DNA from: Pachypanchax playfairii
Taxonomy: Eukaryota; Chordata; Actinopteri; Cyprinodontiformes; Aplocheilidae
DNA: 64,000 nucleotides
Direction of reading: 5' to 3'
Assembly: GCA_006937955.1 (NCBI GenBank)
Contig: SSNP01000015.1
Location: 4,899,489 to 4,963,488, forward strand
The position numbers were made by a program, and so were the translations under genes. Each line of letters opens with the position of its first letter. Within the stretch, counting starts at the first letter, position 1. Shown here piece after piece: positions 36,421-53,757 of this stretch. Below the pieces are notes generated by a model, which saw only the letters and a program-made list of their open reading frames with translations, was not told the origin of the DNA and made no database searches.

Positions 36421-38321
36421 TTGAGATAAACCTGCACGTAATCCTGACAAAGTTTAGTCAAACAAATTAATAAATTAACTGTGCGTCTCGGACATCACTG
36501 TGTTCTGGGTATGTGGAAATCATAAAAAAGAAAAAAAATTATCATCATGATGAGGTCACAAAGCTTCAACAGACGCTCCAACAGCCGAGAATGGGGTGAT
36601 GTGATGATTCGTAGGCAGGTTACTCCTGGACGATGACCTCCGACTGTCACTTCCGCTATAGAAATAGTTAAGATAGAAAGGCGTTGTGTGAATTTCTCCG
36701 ATATTTTCTGAGATAAGATTCACCTGTTTGGCATGTGAATACAATTTCTAAGCCCAAAGAAGTTATTTTGTCGTACCACCGTAAAATAAATAAGTTAAAC
36801 TATAACTAGTTGAAAGGAATGAAGTGTTTGGCATTTACACTACTGCCTTTTAATGTGTGTTTACGTGAGTAATTAGATTTGATTGATGTTTTTAATTATT
36901 TATAGAGCATTTACTTATTTATTTTCAATACTTTATAATAAATTGCTTTATTCATTCATCCGTTCATTATTTTGAACCAAGAGCTGAAATTTCGGTGCGT
37001 TGTTCGCTTTCTATTACAACTAGATCTAGGATAGTGTCGTTTGAGATGGACCAATCAAATTCCAAAGAGGTTTTCTGGGCGGGAGGCGGTACTAGGCGAA
37101 GGCGGTCCGTTCTGTCTGCATGGCAAGTGCACGTGCGACACTAACGCCGGTGTTGTGTTGATACCGGTGCTGAAAATTGTCAGTGTTTGGGCTCAGCTGT
37201 GAGCTGAGATCAGAAGACGTCAATTGAATGCGTTTCACATTGGAGAAACGACTACGGAACAGAGCAACTTTTTTTTTTTTTTTACAATTTTACTTGTTTA
37301 GGACACCTTTAAATTTTAAACAGCTATACGGCATTATTAATTCTTTATCTTTGTAATTCTTATTCAATGCTATAATCCAAATTTTTATGACAAAACATTG
37401 TTTTGCCTGGATATTTAAGAAACGCTCACACTCGCAAAGGAGCTGGAACAAGTGCACTTGTATTACATGGTTCAACCACTAGATGGCGGCAGAGGCTTCA
37501 AATGCTGTCCCAGTCTGCTTTGGGGTTAAACTGCATTAATGTGAGAGGAACTTCAAAAAGTTAATTTTACATTTATTCAGGTCTCACAGAACACTTCAAT
37601 TTTTTTAGTTCTTATTTTAAAGAAACACATTTTTAACAGTATTTTGTAAAATGTGACAATTTTGTTTTACGAAACTTAATTTAAACAAAACTCTTAGTAT
37701 ATTTGTGTTTTTTGTGGTATGATCATGTTGTTTGTCTGTTTAATTTTGTATCTCTACTCTAATAGGCAGAATGGCTCCAAGTTTTTTCTTTAGTTACTTC
37801 TTCTTTTGAACACCTTCTTTGAGTGGTCACCGCAGGAGGTTGTCTGCCCACCCAATCTCCAACCTCCTCTGTCACACAAACCATCAGCATCCTCTATCTC
37901 ACACCCGGGGTGTTCCTCAGTTCCAGACCCAAGAAGATTTTTTTTGCATCCTCCTGAAATTGGAAAATTTGAGGAATTTCACTTTCATAATTACCTGGTG
38001 CTCTTCTGTTCTCTCTGTTTTTTCCAAATGAGCAAACTGTTTGCAAACTATACACCAATCAGCCTCAACACTCGAACCACTTAGATGTGAAGTGATTATC
38101 GTTGATTATCTCATTACTGTGGTACCTGCCAAGGGATGGGATGTAGTAGAAACATGCAAACACTCAACTAATTTAATCAAAGTTTAAAAAAAGAAAAAAA
38201 AACACGGTCAAGGATTAAAGTGACCGGAGGGACCAATTGTGATGGTAACAGAGTATGTTAGAACATCTTCTAAATAGTACTTTTAGGTGTTATTATAAGT
38301 GGACAAAACATTTCAATAAAA
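36421..38321. other. Intergenic between acaca and the Tc1 element
   Basis: No gene or complete repeat recognised. A poly(T) run lies near 37270-37283 and a CTCF-like motif at 37476-37490. Confidence 0.5.
37476..37490 (+). promoter_or_regulatory. CTCF-like motif upstream of acaca, rightward
   Basis: CCACTAGATGGCGGC fits the CTCF core fully. It stands about 1.4 kb upstream of the acaca first coding exon, between acaca and the T-box gene, and faces that gene. Confidence 0.5.
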
Positions 38322-38323
38322 TA

Positions 38324-39925
38324 CAGTGGGGCAAAAAAGTATTTAGTCAGCCACAAATTGTGTAAGTTCTCCCACTTAAAAAGATCAGAGAGGCCTGTAA
38401 TTTTCATCATAGGTATACCTCAACTATGAGAGACAAAATGAGGAAAAAAAATCCAGAAAATCACATTGTCTGATTTTTAAAGAATTTATTTGCAAATTAT
38501 GGTGGAAAATAAGTATTTGGTCAATAACAAAAGTTAATCTCAATACTTTGTTATATAGCCTTTGTTGGCAATGACAGAGGTCAAACGTTTTCTGTAAGTC
38601 TTCACAAGGTTTTCACACACTGTTGCTGGTATTTTGGCCCATTCCTCCATGCAGATCTCCTCTAGAGCAGTGATGTTTTGGGGCTGACGCTGGGCAACAC
38701 GGACTTTCAACTCCCTCCAGAGATTTTCTATGGGGTTGAGATCTGGAGACTGGCTAGGCCACTCCAGGACCTTGAAATGCTTCTTACGAAGCCACTCCTT
38801 CGTTGCCCGGGCGGTGTGTTTGGGATCATTGTCATGCTGAAAGACCCAGCCACGTCTCATTTTCAATGCCCTTGCTGATGGAAGGAGGTTTTCACTCAAA
38901 ATCTTACGATACATGGCCCCATTCATTCTTTCCTTTACACGGATCAGTCGTCCTGGTCCCCTTGCAGAAAAACAGCCCCAAAGCATGATGTTTCCACCCC
39001 CATGCTTTACAGTAGGTATGGTGTTCTTTGGATCCAACTCAGCAGTCTTTCCCCTCCAAACACGACAAGTTGAGTTTCTACCAAAAAGTTCTATTTTGGT
39101 TTCATCTGACCATATGATGTTCTCCCAATCCTCTTCTGGATCATCCAAATGCTCTCTAGCAAACCGAAGACGGGCCTGGACGTGTCCTGGCTTCAGCAGG
39201 GGGACACGTCTGGCACTGCAGGATTTGAGTCCCTGGCGGCGTAGTGTGTTACTGATGGTAGCCTTTGTTACTTTGGTCCCAGCTCTCTGCAGGTCATTCA
39301 CTAGGTCCCTCCGTGTGGTTCTGGGATTTATGCTCACCGTTCCTGTGATCATTTTGACCCCACGGGGTGAGATCTTGCGTGGAGCCCCAGATCGAGGGAG
39401 ATTATCAGTGGTCTTGTATGTCTTCCATTTTCTAATAATTGCTCCCACAGTTGATTTCTTCACACCAAGCTGCTTACCTATTGCAGATTCAGTCTTCCCA
39501 GCCTGGTGAAGGTCTACAATTTTGTTTCTGGTGTCCTTTGACAGCTCTTTGGTCTTGGCCATAGTGGAGTTTGGAGNGTGACTGTTTGAGGTTGTGGACA
39601 GGTGTCTTTTATACTGATAACGAGTTCACACAGGTGCCATTAATACAGGTAACGAGTGGAGGACCGAGGAGCCTCTTAAAGAAGTTACAGGTCTGTGAAA
39701 GCCAGAAATCTTACTTGTTTGTAGGTGACCAAATACTTATTTTCCACCATAATTTGCAAATAAATTCTTTAAAAATCAGACAATGTGATTTTCTGGATTT
39801 TTTTTCCTCATTTTGTCTCTCATAGTTGAGGTATACCTATGATGAAAATTACAGGCCTCTCTGATCTTTTTAAGTGAGAGAACTTACACAATTGGTGGCT
39901 GACTAAATACTTTTTTGCCCCACTG
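38324..39925 (-). mobile_element. Tc1-family transposon, 1602 bp, apparently intact
   Basis: Terminal inverted repeats of 200 bp (38324-38523 and 39726-39925) differ at only two positions. Both begin CAGTGGGGCAAAAAAGTATT. TA dinucleotides at 38322-38323 and 39926-39927 form the expected target duplication. One open transposase gene fills the interior. The near-identity of the ends and the open frame indicate recent insertion. One unresolved base (n) lies at 39577, just upstream of the transposase start. Confidence 0.97.
38540..39562 (-). CDS. Tc1 transposase, full length, 340 residues
   Basis: Cut-and-paste DDE transposase acting on the element's own ends. Residues about 1-110 form the paired-like double helix-turn-helix DNA-binding region (starting MAKTKELSKDTRNKIVDLHQ). 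The catalytic part shows WSDETKIELFG (first Asp), FQHDNDPKHT (second Asp) and NPIENLW (Glu). Exactly 34 residues separate the second Asp from the Glu, the DD34E arrangement of Tc1 and Sleeping Beauty. The frame ends KGYITKY then a stop, typical of the family. No stop or shift interrupts it, so activity is plausible but untested. The 198-residue frame on the opposite strand is its shadow. Confidence 0.96.
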   Translation of the reverse strand: MAKTKELSKDTRNKIVDLHQAGKTESAIGKQLGVKKSTVGAIIRKWKTYKTTDNLPRSGAPRKISPRGVKMITGTVSINPRTTRRDLVNDLQRAGTKVTKATISNTLRRQGLKSCSARRVPLLKPGHVQARLRFAREHLDDPEEDWENIIWSDETKIELFGRNSTCRVWRGKTAELDPKNTIPTVKHGGGNIMLWGCFSARGPGRLIRVKERMNGAMYRKILSENLLPSARALKMRRGWVFQHDNDPKHTARATKEWLRKKHFKVLEWPSQSPDLNPIENLWRELKVRVAQRQPQNITALEEICMEEWAKIPATVCENLVKTYRKRLTSVIANKGYITKY

Positions 39926-39962
39926 TATTTAAAATGTGTGTTTTTCAAAGCCCAAGTGAACA

Positions 39963-40110
39963 GCTGAGCAAGGCAAGGCAAGGCAAGGCAAGTTTATTTG
40001 TATAGCACAATTCATGTACAGGACAATTCAAAGTGCTTTACATGAAACAAAAGCATAAGTAAAAGAATGAAAACATGATTTAAATAAACAGAATTAGAAC
40101 AAAGGACAGC
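39963..40110 (+). repeat. (AAGGC)n and dispersed fish repeat fragment
   Basis: Several GGCAA units run into AAGTTTATTTGTATAGCAC and then CAAAGTGCTTTACATG, a combination very common in teleost genomes as a short interspersed piece. It is truncated. Class is not assigned. Confidence 0.55.
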
Positions 40111-41547
40111 TTAAAAGCAACCGTGTGGATTTGGACTTTCTAATAAAACTTTATGTAAATGCAGCGGAGAACAGGAGCACCAAATAACAATACATGGCAC
40201 CAAGTAATCCCACACTGACTCACTGATCTATGTGAAGGACAGAGGACGGCTGGTGTCCATTCTGACCCCTTTAACACCTACAATGGAAAAACAAATCTAA
40301 TCCATGGTGCTTCCAGCCTATAAAGCACAGGATTTAACAGATCTAGAGTCTAGATGCCCGATAACACAGGTCATAACCTAAGGTCCTGTAGAGTTCAATC
40401 CTCTGTGAGTTAGAGATGTTTTTGCACTAATTAAGACAATTACAGCAGCAGCGCAGAATGGAAAACTATAGTATGCGTGTGTTTATGGGTACAATGTTTC
40501 ACAGGTGCAGTGATGCTACACGTAACAGTCTAGGAATTAATTATTCACCTTCAAGATTCCTTTTCCTACTCTTACACCAAACTGAAACAATCTCTGTACT
40601 TTACAAACACGCTCTTAATGCTGCTCTCGTCTTCCAACAAGCTGCTGAATTTATCACTTTAACAAATTGTTGATTTATCAGATTTATTACACCTACACGC
40701 CTTTAGTGTCTCATAGAGTAAACGAAATAATGGGAAAAGAAATTATTTGTTGTTTATTTTACAAATTCACTAAAAAAGTATAAATAGATGTGTTGAACCT
40801 CCCCAAACACTCTTATGATTCTGCATTAAAGTCATGTTCCTTCAAGCTTTTCATCAGTCCTTCAGGCTCTTTGAAGAGAACAAACAGGCTCTTAGTTTGG
40901 TATCATTGTGTGCAACAACCTGAACATGGATCAGAGAAAGCAGAGACCTGAGGAACTCAGACAGAACATTAGATGCCCATGTTAAAGGGCGTCTCCAAGC
41001 AGCTTCATGTTCCTACGATCACAGCTGCCAGTATTATGAGACTGTATAAGGTTGATAGGACTGTAACGGACCTCTCAGGATGTGGACACAAGAGAAAATG
41101 CAACCTCAGGTTTAACAAATAGAAAAAGCAGATGGTAGAATAAAGAGATAAATGAAAAATTCAGAACCATTTAAGCTCAACTTCAACATCTGGTTGCACC
41201 ATTAGTTACATTGTGAACCATAATGGACTCCACTGTTCATAGAAAAACACACAAAACAGATAGAAATTCAACTAAATGCATGTTGACAAGATCCAAAACT
41301 AGAAACACTGTTGTTGTGTTTTTTATTTATATTTATCTGCATCTGAAGAGAGAGAGCAGCAACAGTGGGATCCATCACGTTTTCCAGTATTTATTTCAAA
41401 TAGAGCACATAAAAAATTCACTGTATATTTTTGTACTTTTTTTGTTATTATTTAAAAGCAAGTACTGGTACATATTGCACACTTCCTTGAAAAAATGTGG
41501 TTTCCTGTGAGCTCTTGTTGCTTCTGAGTATTTCTGATAGACCCATT
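40111..41547. other. Intergenic, no gene seen
   Basis: Moderately AT-rich sequence with only short open frames and no recognised repeat end. Possibly old repeat debris near 40860-41090, where the wording resembles decayed Tc1/mariner coding sequence, but too degraded to assign. Confidence 0.35.
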
Positions 41548-41644
41548 CCATCCATCCATCCATCCATCCATCCATCCATCCATCCATCCATCCATCCATC
41601 CATCCATCCATCCATCCATCCATCCATCCATCCATCCATCCATC
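41548..41644. repeat. (CATC)n microsatellite, about 97 bp
   Basis: About 24 uninterrupted CATC units. They yield spurious Met-Asp-Gly-Trp and Ile-His-Pro-Ser frames in several registers. Confidence 0.98.
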
Positions 41645-42765
41645 AGTTACATCACATGACCGACAAAGACACATACATCCATGAACACTCACTCCTCTGG
41701 TCAGTTAATCTAAAATGAATATTTTGGAGTGTGGAAACCAAGAATACCAAGAGAGTACCACACAAGGACAGGAAATGAACGGTTAGTGTGCGTAGTTGTG
41801 TGTCTCTCTGTTGGTCCCTTGATGTACTGGCAACCTGCCAAAGGTTCATCCAGCTTCTCACCTGTTAATTGGGGTTAGACATCAACATCCCTCTTGCCTA
41901 AATATAATCACTTCTCTTTTCAGAGCATGTATATATACTTTAAAATGTGTATGTTACAGCAACTGTGTCCCTAGTTGGACTCATAAAGTCTCACAGGTTC
42001 TGGTTCATACAGTATGTTTGAGGACAGACGTGAAGAATCTATAAACTTACTGGTCTGGACCACTGACTAGTGTGAAAACAGCTTAAGACTAGTGCCCAAA
42101 ACTAATTAGTTAGAGTGAAGACAATTAGGTCAAAGGCTATCTCTGTCTTAAAACGATTTTGATTGTCCGTGTCTTCTCAGGGACACAAAGATAAAGTGGA
42201 AAAAAAGTGTACGGAAGTCCACGAATGAAACAGACGGTTTAATGATATAAATTGACTTAAAGGATTAGAGCTAACATCCAGACACATTCTGATCCGGGTT
42301 GAAGAACACAATCTGCCTCCCAAATCCTTTTAAACTCTTAGGCCATAAATGCACATTTACGCATTGATCTCATCGATCTTAAACGGTGCATGTCCGTAAA
42401 AGGAATTAACTTCTGTCTGTATGTTTCCTCAAATAAATACAATAAAAAAATGTATTTTAGTGGTTATAAGAAAAAGGTTAAGAATATAATAGACATTTAA
42501 AGCACATTCCACTTTGCTGCAGTTTCTAATGATTTTCTTCCATGCTGTTTGAATAATTTGATTAAAAAATAAAAAAAGGTTACAATTCAATTAAATGCGT
42601 GACTGTTTGGATCACTATCAAACTAATACATGATTACTTTTATGATTAAATAAATGGATTCTTAATTTACTAATAATTAAATGTGTTCATCAGGGTTAAT
42701 TTCATAATTATTTAATGACAAATTGTTTTTTAAAGAAGCAGCAAAACCAGTTTTTTCAGAGAATC
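41645..42765. other. Intergenic downstream of the T-box gene
   Basis: No gene. A short degraded piece near 41820-41880 resembles the dispersed repeat seen at 58.5 kb. The remainder is AT-rich. Confidence 0.4.
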
Positions 42766-42771
42766 TTTATT
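42766..42771 (-). terminator. tbx2: Candidate poly(A) signal of the T-box gene
   Basis: AATAAA on the minus strand lies directly after the TAA stop. If used, the 3' UTR would be extremely short, so a downstream site is also possible. Confidence 0.35.
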
Positions 42772-47813
<5,042 letters not shown>

Positions 47814-48087
47814 CGGGGCAAAGTCATCAGTGTGCGAGTTCCTGGACTTCTTGGTCCAAAAGTAGAACCGAGTTTTCACATGTCCACACGCAGATGGTCC
47901 ACAGGTACCAGAAACAGAGCGGCACACATGCCTAAACCAACAAACCAGAGAAAAGGGAGCAATTCAGAACTTCGTCTTCCTTTGGACAAGGTGGGGCTAC
48001 GAGCCAAACTTCTCTGAGGCGGCGCGTCACAGTACTAAGGGAGTGGTGGGCGTGGTTTCAGACGTTCACGGTATTCTGGTGTTACAC

Positions 48088-48190
<103 letters not shown>

Positions 48191-50873
48191 CTTTAAATCA
48201 TGTTTTAGAGCTCCATGTTAAATCTTTTCAGGACATTACTTTAAAAAGTTTGAGTGGGTGCTCTCTGTAAGCTTTATTACATTAGACTAGCTGTTCAATA
48301 ATTTATTTTTCTTGACAAGTTTGCCACTCTAGTGCATATCCTGGGATCCATATGTGTCAAAAATCCCATTCCCGCTATGCTGCAAAAGGCATTTTTAAAC
48401 ACCATCTTACTTTTGGAACTCTTGATGTCAGATTGAGGGCTTTAAGTGACTTCTCTGCTCTGCAGTTTCAACACTTTGTATTTTTTTTTCACCCTGAAAG
48501 CCAATAGAGGGTTTTCATAGCTAAAATAGTCCACGCCTCAAGGCTTCTGAAAGTGTAACATGGGACCTGTGAGGACAGGAAGTCTCACAAATACTCAATA
48601 TTACATGTGTTGTTGCTCCATGAACAGCCAGTTCCTCAACTGAACAATGAAGTAAAGCTTCTGATGACTTTACAATGTTGTTTGTTGCTAATTATTTCAT
48701 CCTAGATGAAATGAAATACATTTTAATTCTATTCAGTGTTTTCATATGATGACATAAGTCATTTCAATGTGCTACAGAGCAACACATCCAAAACAGGTTT
48801 AGATTTAAAGCCAGTTCCACACAATCCGTTCAGTCCATTTGTAATATGATGAGTTTCATTCAATTAAAAATTCATTTTCAGTGAAAAGTGTCTTATCAAA
48901 AGAAACCAGCTGCTTGTTTTGGATCTTCATCCTCCAAACCTCCAGCAGAACCAGAACCAGAACCAGGATGAATGTCTTCTGCCTTGACTGACTGGAATCT
49001 GAGAGAGACAGGCAACCACAAAAGGGTTGGGCCACTCCTAAAAATAAAAGTTAAAGTTAATATCAGCAATAATAACAAATACAGTTATCCATCAGATTTC
49101 TTCTTTTTAATTAAGAAAGAGTTCTTCTTTCATATTCTTTCTTCTTCTTTTCACAAAATCCACAATAATCTTCTCGGTCTTGTTCAAGGTTGAAACAAAG
49201 AAAAACTGACTTTTTATTTTTCTATTTTTTTTTTTAAATGAAGTAAAACTCTTTTAAAAGTCAAGAAAAATATTGTTCTTTGTTTTACCCCACGGATATT
49301 ATTTTTTCCTATTTTTCTTGTCAAATTGAAAATGTACAAACTTGCGAAATTCAATAGACCCAATTTCTTTCAGATTACACACTTTGAGAATCTGGTAAAA
49401 ATAATTTAATAGTTCCTTCCTGAAGCATGAAATTAACCAGAAATACAAAACAAATCTAAAATGATTCTACATTAATATTAGTTGATTTTCAAAACTTTGT
49501 CTTCTAGTTTTGTGGCATTAAGTTTGACTGCATCCTGGAAATTTCCATCCATCCATCCTCTTTCTATACTCACTTGTTCCAGGTCAAGGTCTTGGGGGGG
49601 CTGGAGCCTAAGGTTGCACCCATAGGTCAGCAATTAAAAATACACTGAAACAGTTTTCTAAAGATTATGAGAGTTTTAAACTGGAAACATTTAGACACTT
49701 TCCGTTAGAGCTCAGATTAAAGCCTCAGTGATGCAAACGATGGACGAACATCTGAGTCAAAGCCTTTATTTTCCAAACGAACTTTATTAGGATTAGATAT
49801 AATGAGATAACAGACACAGGTTAAAATTAGGTGTCTTTGAAAAGTGCCTGAGCTACTGCTCTTTTATAGGATGAAGGGCTCAATAAACTGAGAGGACCTT
49901 AGTGTGACATTATTCATGAGGTTCATTTGAGGAACTGTAATGAGTAAATGGCTTGTAATCCAGAGCCACAAACAACAAAACAGACTCTTCAGTCATAAAA
50001 AGACTTGGAGGTTTTACAACAGATAATTTCTGTTTTGACAGGCCTAATTTCTGTCCTGTTATGACCCTTCTTAACTTTGCTCTACATTTCAAGCTACATC
50101 TGTGCTCTAGGGATTGGCCATAAATGACCCTACATCCTTGACAAGATTATCCTCAGTTAACAATAAAAAAACAACTGTTTCTTTCCAGCCATCCTTCGAA
50201 GGTGCAGCGTCTTGCACATGCACGCAACACTTTAAAATGTTTGAAATGTTAAAGATGGATTCATTTAAAGATCAATTGATTGCACATTTTTTAACGTTAT
50301 TATTCTAGTGAGCAATTTGATGCAATATACATTCAAATCTTGGCTAAATCTGCATAAACCATTTTCTTTTCATTTCTATTTTGTAAAAGTCGTCTGTAAC
50401 TCTTTGTGTTTGACACTTTAGAACATGTCTGTTTTGCTTCAGGAGGTCGTGTTGCGCATGTGAAGGTGTAAAAAGCAGCAGACACGCTGCTGCTGACAGG
50501 GGAAGCTCCGGGTGGCTTCTGGCCATCCAGAGCTTTCACTTTCACCTTACTGTAATTCAATGTGAAAAGCCAACACGCTTTAGGAAGGGAAATTCACTCT
50601 CCGAGGAGTGCATTTGTGGCCCTTGGAAATGAATCAAGATCAGTCAACATGTTTTTTTTTCCACTGCAGCAACAACAGCAGCAAATAGACCATTTCATCC
50701 TTAACCTTCTAGAATCAGTTACTCAATAGAGTTTAAATAAAAGGTCCAAAACAGATTCAGAACAAATTCACCTACATTTACTTACCACTTTGAATTAATT
50801 TTTTCTCCATAGTGAGTTTTACAGATTTCATACAGCTATAGGCATACAGAATATTTATTAATTTTATAAAATA
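48191..50873. other. Intergenic upstream of the T-box gene
   Basis: No gene recognised. A fragment near 49545-49625 (ATCCATCC, then GGGGGGGCTGGAGCCTAAGG) is the reverse orientation of the dispersed repeat at 58.5 kb. The rest is AT-rich and may include regulatory sequence for the T-box gene. Confidence 0.4.
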
Positions 50874-52067
50874 CACTCACCGGCCACTTTATTAGGTACA
50901 CCATGCTAGTAACGGGTTGGACCCCCTTTTGCCTTCAGAACTGCCTCAATTCTTTCGTGGCATAGATTCAACAAGGTGCTGGAAGCATTCCTCAGAGAGT
51001 TTGGTCCATATTGACATGATGGCATCACACAGTTGGCGCAGATTTGTCGGCTGCACATCCATGATGAGAATCTCCCGTTCCACCACATCCCAAAGATGCT
51101 CTATTGGATTGAGATCTGGTGACTGTGGAGGCCATTTGAGTACAGTGAACTCATTGTCATGTTCAAGAAACCAGTCCGAGATGATTCCAGCTTTATGACA
51201 TGGCGCATTATTCTGCTGAAAGTAGCCATCAGAAGTTGGGTACATTGTGATCATAAAGGGATGGACATGGTCAGCAACAATACTCAGGTAGGCTGTGGCG
51301 TTGTAACGATGCTCAATTGGTACCAAGGGGCCCAAAGAGTGCCAAGAAAATATTCCCCACACCATTACACCACCACCACCAGCCTGAACCGTTGGTACAA
51401 GGCAGGATGGATCCATGCTTTCATGTTGTTGACGCCAAATTCTGACCCTACCATCCGAATGTCGCAGCAGAAATCGAGACTCATCAGACCAGGCAACGTT
51501 TTTCCAATCTTCTATTGTCCAATTTTGATGAGCTTGTGCAAATTGTAGCCTCAGTTTCCTGTTCTTAGCTGAAAGGAGTGGCACCCGGCGTGGTCTTCTG
51601 CTGCTGTAGCCCATCTGCCTCAAAGTTCGACGTACTGTGCGTTCAGAGATGCTCTTCTGCCTACCTTGGTTGTAACGAGTGGTTATTTGAGTCACTGTTG
51701 CCTTTCTATCAGCTCGAACCAGTCTGGCCATTCTCCTCTGACCTCTGGCATCAACAAGGCATTTCCGCCCACAGAACTGCCGCTCACTGGATATTTTTTC
51801 TTTTTCGGACCATTCTCTGTAAACCCTAGAGATGGCTGTGCGTGAAAATCCCAGTAGATCAGCAGTTTCTGAAATACTCAGACCAGCCATTCTGGCACCA
51901 ACAACCATGCCACGTTCAAAGTCATTCAAATCACCTTTCTTCCCCACTTGTCTTGACCATGTGTACATGCCTAAATGCACTGAGTTGCCGCCATGTGATT
52001 GGCTGATTAGAAATTAAGTGTTAACGAGCAGTTGGACAGGTGTACCTAATAAAGTGGCCGGTGAGTG
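50874..52067 (-). mobile_element. Tc1-like transposon, 1194 bp, inactivated
   Basis: Perfect 29-bp terminal inverted repeats (50874-50902 and 52039-52067) beginning CACTCACCGGCCACTTTATT. TA dinucleotides at 50872-50873 and 52068-52069 mark the target site. The interior is a single transposase gene with disabling changes. It is a different subfamily from the element at 38.3 kb, having short instead of 200-bp ends. Confidence 0.96.
50906..51980 (-). pseudogene. Tc1-like transposase with catalytic Asp lost and C-terminal frameshift
   Basis: The open frame runs 344 codons (50946-51980) with the expected DNA-binding region (DLNDFERGMVVGARMAGLSI), WSDESRFLLRH with the first Asp, and SPDLNPIEHLW with the Glu. 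At codon 51210-51212 the second catalytic Asp is Asn: the text is YFQQNNAPCH where this family normally has QQDNAPCH. Near the C-terminus a single extra A makes the frame stop at 50946 after MPRKN; the usual ending (AVLKAKGGPTRY) continues in another frame to 50906. Both changes predict an inactive protein. Confidence 0.9.
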
Positions 52068-53722
52068 TAAATAGTGCCTTGATGCATTTTAGTTGGATGG
52101 ATATTCTAAATGAAGCTTCTCAAACAAAACCAAATGTGTTAAAAAGACAGGAAATGCAGGAGAAGCTAAACTCAACTCAAAATGTTTAGAAGAAGATCAG
52201 AAAAAGGAAAACTTAAATCCTGGAATTGTTCTTGTTCAATTCAATAGGAATGTTTATCCAATTGTTTCACTGGTAGTTTCACGTGGTTGTAGCACAGCAA
52301 CTAATATGTAAGTCTTAATGTAGTTAGTAGACGTTTTTGCTTTTCACAATCTAACTGGGAGTTAATTTAAATACAATAAATTACTAAATAAATAAAGCAA
52401 AAGTCAAATGAGAGCCTATGAGACATGAAACTGAAACCAGGGTTCAGTACTCGGGGTTGTGGGGAGCTGAAGTTGGTCTCCGACCAAGAGGCAGGGTACA
52501 CTATGGAAAGGTCACCTGCCCGTCATGGGGACAACACAAAGAAGAACAACCTTTCATACACGCTTTCACACTCAGTCATGCACCTGCTTTAAGGTAGGCA
52601 ATCACTGCACAGCTGTAAATCCCCAAATACAAAACAAAAGGGTGTTAATAGAAGGTGAAATCTGTTATGATCTGATCCCCGATAGAAACAGGAACATGTG
52701 AACAACATGTCAGCAGCTGAGAGCGTGGCAGGGGGGCCGTGGTGAACCCTGTGGCTGCAGCCGCACAGAAAAGGTCTTATCTATTTACATGTATTTATTT
52801 CTAAAAAGATTTTAAAGTTATGATACAGTAACACTTCTCGACAGTCCATTTGTAGTGATTGTAAAAATTCTCACCTTGAAACATTTGCCTGTTTTGAATT
52901 TGACTAGAGCAAACTTTTTCTTCCTATTAACTGATTTAACAATAATAATAACAATAATGTAACAAATATATTTATTTTAGTTTAGCTCAGTGAGACAAAA
53001 TCTGAGAAAAAAGAAAATACAGATACCAGTTACTCAATGTGATTTAATGGAAACATTTAATTAGACTGATTCATATAGTTTGAAATCAATTTTAAGAAAA
53101 TAATAATAAAAAAGACTACCAGTTTGATTTAAACCCCCTTGTAGGGCCTTTGAGAATTTATATAATATTATATGAATATTAATTTTCTGGTTTTTTTGGA
53201 GAGGTGTTTTTTGTGTAAATAAAACCCTTCCCGTATGATTCCTATTGGAAATTTTATCAAAATAATGAATCAATTTGAAAAAAATCCCATAAACAAATTA
53301 GAGTAGAAACTTTCAGCGAATAAAATCCATCTTTTCATAAACATGAGACATGTTGTCTTTTCTCAGACCATGAAAGGGAACACGCCACATATTCAAAAGC
53401 TCGATGGTCAAAAAGCTGTTTGTTTGTGCAGTAAAAAAAGTATTTCGTGTTCAAAGTCATATAAACAGCTTATTTGAGGGACTTAGCAGAGGCGCTTCGA
53501 TGGAATCATTCAGAATATTAAAACTACACTTAATCAGGGCAGTGAGATTACTTATGGACCTGTTCACCAAACACAGCAGGTGTCAAGACGTCTTACCTCG
53601 GTTGCACCGTGATGACCGTCAGTAGCGTTAAAATCCAAGCTTCAAGGGTTTGATCGGAGTAAGAGTCTTATAAGGTATGGGAGGTCAGATCGAAGCCTTA
53701 AAACAAGAAAGGTATTCAGGGA

Positions 53723-53757
53723 CACGTTAGTGGAAGATTTAATCTTCCACTAACGTG
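53723..53757. repeat. Perfect 35-bp palindrome
   Basis: Arms CACGTTAGTGGAAGATT and AATCTTCCACTAACGTG are exact inverted copies around one T. No related transposon ends or target duplications were seen. Confidence 0.95.

Noticed and set aside
38913..39509. 198-codon frame on the plus strand
   Set aside because: Antisense shadow of the intact Tc1 transposase.
41396..41718. Overlapping frames with Met-Asp-Gly-Trp or Ile-His-Pro-Ser repeats
   Set aside because: They come from the (CATC)n microsatellite and have no start context or splice support.
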